A stretch of DNA of 64,000 nt. Origin: Urechis unicinctus (Eukaryota > Annelida > Polychaeta > Xenopneusta > Urechidae). Below the pieces are notes generated by a model. The model did not search any database. It was not told the DNA's origin and saw only the letters and a list, made by a program, of their open reading frames with translations. Made by a program: the position numbers and the translations under genes. The stretch covers positions 38,426,848-38,490,847 of the forward strand of contig CM067355.1 of NCBI GenBank assembly GCA_034190875.2, read 5' to 3'. Below are positions 56,355 through 64,000 of the stretch, one piece after another; the first letter of the stretch is position 1, and each line of letters opens with the position of its first letter.

Positions 56355-56705
56355 TGAATGCTGTCAACCAGTCATGAGTGAAGTGCTGTAAACCAGCTAT
56401 GAGTGAAGTGCTCTCAACCAGCCATGAGTGAAGGGCTAGCAGCCAGTCATGAGTGAAGTGCTGTCAACCAGCCATGAGTAAAGTGCTAGCAGCCAGTCAT
56501 GAGTGAAGTGCTAGCAGCCAGTCATGAGTGAAGTGCTGTCAACCAGCCATGAGTGAAGTGCTAGCAGCCAGTCATGAGTGAAGTGCTAGCAGCCAGTCAT
56601 GAGTGAAGTGCTAGTAGCCAGTCATGAGTGAAGTGCTGTCAACCAGTCATGAGTGAAGTGTTAGCAGCTAGTCATGAGTGAAGTGCTAGCAGCCAGTCAT
56701 GAGTC
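56355..56705. repeat. 25 bp minisatellite
   Basis: About thirteen units of GTCATGAGTGAAGTGCTAGC plus AGCCA, mixed with a TGTCAACCA variant. Confidence 0.93.
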
Positions 56706-57757
56706 ATGCGCTTCAAGTTGTCAAGTGATTGTCATTGAGAGGATACAGGAGTGATTTGTGCCGCACGATACAAGGAAGTAATTGCGTCGATAGGAAGCTG
56801 AATAGCGGGTAATTGGGGGATATAATGGTTGTTAGTGGATGTGAATGCGGTGCATTTGGGAACAAATTTGCATCGCTTAATTGTGCTGTTAATTGAGTAG
56901 CATCTTCCCGGAAGTGGAACCTGTTTCCGGTGGTATCTGTTGTTGACAATCGTCCCGTCTTATCAACCATTATCGTGTCAAGAGATAAGCATGGAATGTC
57001 TCGCTGGCCGGTCTTTCCGATGTCATTAATGTCGTGAAATTCGGTAATAGACCCCCTCATCGCTTTACACGCAAACTGGTGAGGACCTCTCGAGTTCAAT
57101 AACCATTAAGTAAGCTGATGACAAAATGCAGTGTTGTTTGTATCTGATTTCAGATATCGCATCCAGACGAAGGTTTTTTGCAACAGGGTGAACATCTTCA
57201 ATGGGCCCTGCGTTAGAAGCTAACCACAGCACAAATATGGAACGCTGGTTATGCCAGCCCGCGCATAAACGCTGATGCTCTGTACGTAGCCCAGCAATAA
57301 CCACAGGATATGGGATCGACAACAAGGTTATTGATCTGGCAAAACACTTGATATTCCATTACCGCTTCTGTCGGATTACTGGATAAAAGCAAAGGTTTTC
57401 AAAAAGTGCCTGCGACGTTGGGATAATGTTGTTCAAAATAACTGCTGGATATTTTCCCAAAGCTCCTAAGCATTGAGGTGAGTAGGCACGTCGGTTACCG
57501 CTTATCACTTGCAGATCGGATTGCTGCATTATACATGAGTGGTTACGATATTCTGAAATCATTCACGTCGTTTGGATTATCCGGTTCATAACACGCTCCA
57601 TACGGGGTACAGCAGCTGTCTGCATGACATCAGTAGCACACAATAGCACTGTAACCCATAATAACACACAGAGTAGTCTCCGCCCGTTAACCAAGACATA
57701 ACATGCTGATCTCAGCCAGAGTTTACTTTGGCTAGTTTCATAGCTTCATCTGCCGAC
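56706..57757. other. Gene-poor stretch with E modules and a donor-like site
   Basis: E module at 56775-56930 (AGGAAGCTGAATAGCGGGTA), a TCTGATTTCAGATATCGCAT block at 57143 matching 42880, and AGCTCCTAAGCATTGAG with GTGAGTAGGC at 57478. The frame of about 128 codons at 56713-57099 on the minus strand has no recognisable family. Confidence 0.45.
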
Positions 57758-58047
57758 ACACTAACAGGGCACCATACCCTCCTCCGACCCGACACACTAA
57801 CAGGGCACCATACCCTCCTCCGACCCGACACACTAACAGGGCACCATACCCTCCTCCGACCCGACACACTAACAGGGCACCATACCCTCCTCCGACCCGA
57901 CACACTAACAGGGCACCATACCCTCCTCCGACCCGACCCGACATTCTAACAGGGCACCATACCCTCCTCCGACCCGACACACTAACAGGCCACCATATCC
58001 TCCTCCGACCCGACACACTAACAGGGCACCATACCCTCCTCCGACGG
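57758..58047. repeat. 36 bp minisatellite
   Basis: Eight units of CTAACAGGGCACCATACCCT and CCTCCGACCCGACACA. The unit is a multiple of three, which explains the long frames. Confidence 0.95.
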
Positions 58048-58189
58048 GCGCTATTTATCATCACCTATAGCCATCCACCGTGCATCTTTTTGTGTGTGTT
58101 GATAAATTATTCAGCTGAGCCTTAGCGTAGTAACACTGTAGCTACGGCCAGTCGTTGCCATCCTGCCTTATAATCACCACCAGTCAGCC

Positions 58190-58566
58190 AGGTAGGTAGG
58201 GCAACCACGAGTGGCTGTATACGGACCTACCGAGGACACTAGGTAGGGCAACCACGAGTGGCTGTGTACGGACCTACCGAGGACACTAGGTAGGGCAACC
58301 ACGAGTGGCTGTGTACGGACCTACCGAGGACACTAGGTAGGGCAACCACGAGTGGCTGTACACGGACATACCGAGGACACTAGGTAGGGCAACCACGAGT
58401 GGCTGTGTACGGGCCTACGGAGGACACTAGGTAGGGCAACCACGAGTGGCTGTGTACGGACCTACAGAGGACACTAGGTAGGGCAACCACGAGTGGCTGT
58501 ATACGGACCTACAGAGGACACTAGGTAGGGCAACCACGAGTGGCTGTGTACGGACCTACCGATGAC
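58190..58566. repeat. 47 bp minisatellite
   Basis: Eight units of CTAGGTAGGGCAACCACGAG and TGGCTGTGTACGGACCTACC. Confidence 0.95.
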
Positions 58567-59180
58567 ACTACTACTGTTCGTCATTCTGCTGAATGACCAA
58601 GACTGTTTGTCGGGCGTCGGCCTCTTCATATGATAAACCCTCGCGTCACCGTCTAGCGTTTCCATGACAACATGTGACCTGATGCAGCCTCCCATATTAT
58701 AAGCTACCATCCCAAACAGCTTCTGGAATTACAAGGTTTACTCATCATTAAGCAAGTTTTTGAAAGTATATCGGTCGATTAACCATCTTATAAGCTTGCT
58801 ACAAGTTGTAATACTGCTTTTACGGAATCCTCGAATTCTCCTTACTGGACGCTGCTAGGCACGGCGAACATCTCCACCGACTCCCAGACGACCAAGTTAA
58901 TATTGGATGTGGTTATAAGGAAAGAGAGCTGCAGTCCCGCGCGAGGCTCCCGATACAGACATGCTGATGATACAACCGCTGATTGGCTACTGCGCAGCAA
59001 GCTGAGCATTTTCACTGGCCTCAGCGCGCGCAGCAATAAAACGCCGGGAGGCAGACGACAATAGTAGCTTTATAGATTCACGCGCGTGCATGCGAGCTAG
59101 TGCCTCGCTCTCGGCAGCCAACGAGGACTTATTCATTCCACAGCACGCAATATCATTGGATGTCAAATTGGTTAAACTGA
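58567..59180. other. A module region, no gene seen
   Basis: GATTGGCTACTGCGCAGCAA, CAGACGACAATAGTAGCTTT and CGCGCGTGCATGCGAG (58975-59100) form an A module, upstream of a D module. The same order occurs at 61560-62060. Confidence 0.45.
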
Positions 59181-59396
59181 TCGTCATCGTTCTGTATGTG
59201 TCAGCCTGTCGCGTGGTTCCTTAGCGTCACTGATTGACGTCATCGTTCTGTATGTGTCAGCCTGTCGCATGGTTCCTTAGTGTCAATGATTGACGCCATC
59301 GTTCTGTATGTGTCAGCCTGTCGGGTGGTTCCTTAGCGTCACTGATTGACGTCATCGTTCTGTATGTGTCAGCATGTCGGGTGGTTCCTTAGCGTC
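59181..59396. repeat. 56 bp minisatellite with full CREs
   Basis: Four units of CGTCATCGTTCTGTATGTGT and GGTTCCTTAGCGTCACTGAT. TGACGTCA is present at 59235 and 59347. Confidence 0.93.
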
Positions 59397-59399
59397 ATC

Positions 59400-59760
59400 G
59401 ACAGATAACACCATCATATAAATCGGATATAAACACTTTGACTGCGAGTATATGATATAACTCAACCTATTCTCTGATTCACGCATCCATCATCTGGATA
59501 GGTTTCCAGCGAGCGTCAGACATTAAGGTGAGTGGGCAATTTAGTTTATACATGAGTTGCAGTCTCAGACCTTACCATACAGCAGATAATACAGTGCAAG
59601 TGATATTGTGCGTACCGTCATTAATTGCGAATAGTTTGTCTGAGCTAATTAATGATTCTATTTGAGTGCAATATTCAAGTACCCAAGCGATTGTTAAAGT
59701 AACCCCATCTTGACCAGAGACGGCTTAGTGAAAACATACCCACGGTTTTAGCCCTACGGG
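59400..59760 (+). promoter_or_regulatory. D module, copy 1: TATA and donor-like end
   Basis: CGGATATAAACAC (59425-59436) lies about 100 bp before TCAGACATTAAG and GTGAGTGGGC (donor at 59528). After it TTGTCTGAGCTAATTAATGA matches 61970. If real, it would be a TATA promoter with an untranslated first exon of 60-70 bp. There is no transcript evidence and no ATG frame. Confidence 0.35.
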
Positions 59761-59904
59761 TCGCCATAAGCTGCCCCGGCTACAGCAGTGTTGGTCGTGT
59801 AGCTGTATGGTCGCTTTACAAGCAGTGATAACCCTCTACTTTCATACACTGCTATGAGTGTAATCCCATGCATTCTCTCCTGGGACGCCTCTATTATGCA
59901 TTCG

Positions 59905-60010
59905 TTGACTGGCTACTAGGAGGCGCGCCACACGTCTTCGCTGGCTCCCGCGCGTCCAGCCACATCGCGCAAAGAAGCAGACGGCAATTAGAAATGGAAG
60001 AGGCTTTACA
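59905..60010. promoter_or_regulatory. A module, further copy
   Basis: GACTGGCTACTAGGAGGCGC and CTTCGCTGGCTCC, then AAGAAGCAGACGGCAAT, closely match 25414-25500. Confidence 0.42.
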
Positions 60011-61484
60011 GGACACATGAACTACGTAACCGATACATACTTATTCGTTATCACAATGAGCGCTGTATACAAAACTGGTGAAATACCCTTTGCGTTTGGA
60101 CAACTCGTGTCTGCGCGAGTCGGATTTAGATCCTTGTTTTACTGTTGCAATAAATAACCTGATACATTATCAGTTCACAGGCCACGCGGAAGGCAGGCGT
60201 TTAGGTATTCCCCACGTCTACTTATTCATCATTTCTGTGCAAGAAAAGAGAATGCTTACATTTCTTTGAGCTTTGTCCATATTTTATCCATACCCCCTTG
60301 AGAAGTGTCTGTTATGAAGTACCACTGTGTGCCTCACTCACAGTACTCCTACTTCATACAGCTTATGTAATGAGTGTTCGTCACTTCTCTTAAATTTATT
60401 TCCCGCGCTACTTTATTTCCCGCGCTACTTTATTTCCCGCGCTACTTTTCCCTCATTACAGCCTTGGACATGTCCATGTTGCACAAGGGACAAGCCATGC
60501 GTGGTCTCAGTTGGTAACAATCTTTGTATGAAGACAATCTTGAGTGTTTTTGTTCTGAATGAAACGAGCATTTCTAACGCTCCATCGTCGTTCTGTGAAC
60601 ATGAATTGTATTACAGCACAGCACATACCGCCAACTGTTTCATGTGTGTCCAAGCCGCTGTAATACACTACGCTCTATGTTAGTCGGTGATAAAGCTGGT
60701 TGTAGGTTGTACATAGCTAGGTTACTGATCAATGCTAGCAGAGCAGGTCCCCCACGCTGAACTGATTCCGAATGTCTGGCATGCGAATGCAAAATGAGAG
60801 TAATGTTGTACAAAGATCGCACGGTAGCCGAGGTGATTAGGCCGCCTAATCGTGACTTGGCAAGGACAGCAATACTCCTAACGGTTCAAGAGTGTATAAG
60901 CAGAATACCTAACTTAATACGATTCGCACTGTATGATAATTATTGTCAGTGATGTAATCATTGTGTTGGCAAATCGTATAACAAAGCCATATAAGGAACG
61001 CTCACACTCACATTAACAATTGCCACCCTATCATCATACAGTTAACCACAGTGTCAAGGCCGAGAGATGGCGCTGTTACTCAATTACCGTTGGCTCCACC
61101 TCCGATGAGATCAATACTCTGCTGTAAGTGAATAATCCGCTTCCTACTCCGTGACCAATCGCTCACCCTCTCATCGAATTCATCACTAGAATTATCGACG
61201 AACGAGCTTTACATTCAACAACGCGCGGCTTGCCTTGTCCAAGTTTGTCGCATGGATGATATCCAGCCCAGTACTGAGTCGTGAAGGGATGGATTTACAA
61301 GCGTCGTATTGACCTGTCAATCGTTGAGATCCAGGCATCACACAAACAAAATGTCATCGGATTAGGGACTGCTTACTTTGGAGGATACTTACTGTGTGAA
61401 TAAGTTCAATGGATGTCTGTCGGTGTGAACCAATAAATACACTGCTTATTAGCACAAATGAGATTGGGATCCAGCCTCTTGACT
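60011..61484. other. No gene seen
   Basis: An 18 bp repeat (TTATTTCCCGCGCTAC, three units, 60408-60455) is the only clear feature. Frames up to 118 codons (60327-60683) have no recognisable family. Confidence 0.45.
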
Positions 61485-62060
61485 GGATCCAGCTGTCCGC
61501 AGGCCAATCACATGCACTAGATACACTTGCTGATTTGCCAATGCGGACAAGTTACGCTTCTTCATTGGCTGCGGTGCGTAGCCGCAAAATGCTGAAAACC
61601 AGCCAACAATAGTATTCACATAGATTCACGGGCGTACATGCGATCCCGTGGCTTGCGTTAAGCACCCTAGTCGGACGCATCAGTCCGACATCCAGCTATA
61701 CCATTAGGCATTAAATCGCCTACCGTAATCCCCTTTATTTGGCGCTTTGACGGAATACAACACAGGGAAAACTAGAAGTGGATGCAAGTATATGATGTAT
61801 ATCACACGATTCACTGCATCTTTCCTCCTTCAACACAGTATGATTCCAGCGGTCAGACATTAAGGCGAGTAGGCATTCTAGAGTGGTTGTCACAGACCAC
61901 AACTCTCCTCTGATGAGCCTCTGTTAGTGACATTGTAAATAATGTAACCGTCACCTAGTGTGAATGATCTGTCTGAGCCCATTAATGACCTCCATTGGAG
62001 AGCATTGTTCAATGTGCTCACCAAATGCTTCGCAGGAGACGGCTGCCAAATGAAGCAACG
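61485..62060 (+). promoter_or_regulatory. A and D modules, copy 2
   Basis: Four CCAAT or ATTGG-type words lie in 61500-61600. GATTCACGGGCGTACATGCG follows, then AGTATATGATGTATATCACA and GGTCAGACATTAAG with GCGAGTAGGC (61865, a non-canonical donor). CTGTCTGAGCCCATTAATGA at 61970 matches the first copy. Offset from the first copy is 2.3-2.5 kb. Confidence 0.35.
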
Positions 62061-62167
62061 TTTGTTGCCGTCTGGCTATATGGCCAGGAAATATATGGGA
62101 ATACTTGGTCGTATGCGCGTTTAACGTTTTGGCCTATAAAAGCTATTGTCTGAGGCTATATTCTAAC

Positions 62168-62470
62168 GGGAGGTATTAAGGCAGATAGAATACAGGCTAA
62201 AGCAGCTGGAGGTATTAAAGCAGATAGAATACAGGCTAATGCAGCTGGATGTATTAAAACTGATAGAATACTGGCTAATGCAGCTGGAGATATTAAGACA
62301 GACAGATACAGGCTAATGCAGATAGAGGGTATTAAGGCAGATAGAATACAGGCTAATTCAGATAGGGGTATTAAGGCTGATAAAATACAGGCTAATGCAG
62401 ATAAGGGTATTAAGGCATATAGAATACAGGCGAAAGAAGATAGGGGTAATAAGGCAGATAGAATACAGGC
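62168..62470. repeat. 39 bp minisatellite
   Basis: Eight units of GGTATTAAGGCAGATAGAAT and ACAGGCTAATGCAGCTG. The unit is 13 codons, so a frame with GIKADRIQANSDR repeats appears. No gene context. Confidence 0.93.
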
Positions 62471-63339
62471 ATGGCGTAAGAGAAGGCTGGTGAATCCTTG
62501 TCAATGACTCCGTGTTATGAGGGCAGCGCCTAGTCGTTATGTAAGACCGTATTCCATTATCAAGCAGTAAGTGGACAGCGCCCATTTATTGAGCATCTAT
62601 AACTAAACGGACTTGTATTGCTGTTAGGAGGATAATGGCGAGAACATGGGATGTCTTATGAGTCCGCACTCGACGGAATTGGCGATAGCATCCAGTTAAT
62701 TGGTTTTCTTTGTTCTAAGAAGCTTCCGTATCTCTGTGTCGAGCAAGGACTGGCAGTTACAATCACTGCATTGATGTCACGGATTGCCCGGTTTCCTGTA
62801 AAGAGTCATACTTGTTCAGTTGCACAGATTCACTGCAACCAACGAACATCATGTTTTATTCGGCTGATATGATTCCAATGATTTAACGATGGTTGCGCCT
62901 GCATGTCATATATTGGTCGCAACGCTTATATCAGGCCTACCGTTAAATAACGTCATCGTATTGCGCCGTTAATGGATGAGGTGATTATGAGATTCTGGCG
63001 CTCCTTATATCGCAGAAATTATTTTCATTCGAGGTAACCTTGTACAACAACAATACGTTACTTTATGCAAGGATAAGATGCCTGCTATGCTGTATTGTCA
63101 TCATAATTTTTTTGTGAAAATCGCGTTGGGTGTTATTACTGTGTGGGTTGAGCCCTGGTGTATTGGTTCGTCTATTAAGCTGGCAGTGAAGATGCATTAA
63201 TTGCCTGACGGCTCTGACCATGTGTCATCTAAACATAATGGCTGTTTGATATACTACACACATATTCTTCTCAGTTACGTGAGTTTTCAAAGTTCCATTG
63301 GACCATACATCCTCCATCCGCTCGAATATCAGTCAACAG
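62471..63339. other. B-like remnant, no gene seen
   Basis: AGCGCCTAGTCGTTATGTAA (62524 onward) matches the B module at 48720. Nothing else is supported. Confidence 0.4.
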
Positions 63340-63703
63340 GGTGCCACATAATAGAACTCTGTCCAGGTGTGCCACATAATAGAACTCAGTGTCCAACTTG
63401 GTGAAGGACATCGGGCCCCGTCAGATGATGGACTGATGTCAGTCATTCAATTGATGAAGGACATCAGTCGATTATCTCCCCGTCAACTTGGTCAGTCATG
63501 TTATGAAGGACATCAGTCGATTATCGCCCCGTCAACTTGGTCAGTCATGTTATGAAGGACATCAGTCGATTATCTCCCCGTCAACTTGGTCAGTCATGTT
63601 TATGAAGGACATCAGTCCACACATAGTGCAGTTGTATTGACGATATTCCGTGTGACATTACACAGCTGTAATGACGAAATTCCGTGTGACATTACACAGC
63701 TGT
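63340..63703. repeat. Three short tandem arrays
   Basis: GTGCCACATAATAGAACTC twice (63341-63395), then about four units of 49-50 bp (TTATGAAGGACATCAGTCGA, CCCGTCAACTTGGTCAGTCA; 63400-63612), then two units of 33-34 bp (CCGTGTGACATTACACAGCT; 63628-63703). Confidence 0.9.
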
Positions 63704-64000
63704 ATAAGGTCATGTCATGTGACTGTTTATAAGCAATGATTGACCACACACATTTGGAACCTTACCATTCCCGGTGTTAATGAGGATATGAGACCATTCT
63801 CATATCTAGGAGGAGGTCAACCAAGTTCAATCAGCTGAGTGCCTGTGTTGCTAGCGCCCTCTAGGTGTGTTCAGTGTGACGTATGTTGGAGACAGAGCCG
63901 TCTGGTGCATGTTCCTTTCCTGGATTGAATCAACTCTATCCTTCAAATCAATGTCTGCCTAATAAATCCAATTTGGCATGTCCGGTGCCTTGGTTCGCCT
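63704..64000. other. No gene seen
   Basis: Window end. TGAATCAACTCTATCC (63928) resembles TGTATCAACTCTATCC at 45996, perhaps another trace of the duplicated unit. Confidence 0.35.

Noticed and set aside
57738-58064. Frames of RRRVWCPVSVSG repeats
   Set aside because: They are a 36 bp minisatellite artefact on both strands.

Overview
The window looks like nuclear DNA from an animal, most likely a marine invertebrate and possibly a mollusc or another lophotrochozoan. The support is introns with GT-AG borders, a CARD/NACHT immune-receptor gene, dense minisatellites, hAT and Mutator-like elements, and a SINE whose core (ATGTCGTAAGAGGCGACTAA) and TTAAACCC-type tail recall molluscan repeats. The species cannot be fixed from the sequence. 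There is one 100-N assembly gap (16727-16826).

Positions 1-10133 are a higher-order tandem repeat. A 51-54 bp minisatellite alternates with a ~1.1 kb segment that carries a short coding exon with an ATG, an acceptor-like upstream end and a GTGAGT donor. The exon occurs four times, identically. Only the fourth copy (10011-10082) leads into new sequence, so copies 1-3 look like upstream duplicates of the first coding exon of the next gene.

Positions 10011-16726 hold an incomplete NLR-type gene on the + strand: leader exon, a first CARD split over two exons, a linker exon, then a large exon with a second CARD and the start of a NACHT ATPase (Walker A GGPGMGKT, Walker B-like [10 protein letters not shown]). 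The leader and CARD exons join in phase 1. A truncated copy of the second CARD lies at 10483-10670. A broken Ty3/Gypsy-type fossil lies in antisense in the same intron. The frame shifts at a run of eight G, and the gene is lost at the gap. No LRR region is visible.

Positions 16827-24035 are a transposon graveyard: hairpin repeats, a 145 bp hAT MITE with a perfect 8 bp target duplication, and a 52 bp satellite split by a 3.3 kb hAT element. That hAT keeps the BED-finger start of its transposase. It contains two 826 bp Mutator-like elements head to head, with three identical 9 bp target copies, and each of these holds a nested ~229 bp element with an 8 bp target duplication. A SINE with a 13 bp target duplication follows.

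Positions 24036-64000 show no convincing protein gene. They hold more than twenty minisatellites and a set of diverged non-coding modules. Several modules recur in the same order with an offset of about 14.3-15.1 kb (33.6-48 kb against 48.5-62 kb), which suggests an old tandem duplication of about 15 kb. Some modules have CCAAT boxes, TATA-like sequence and a splice-donor-like end, so they could be promoters with untranslated first exons or lncRNA starts. This is inference. CRE-like TGACGT cores recur in several unrelated minisatellites.
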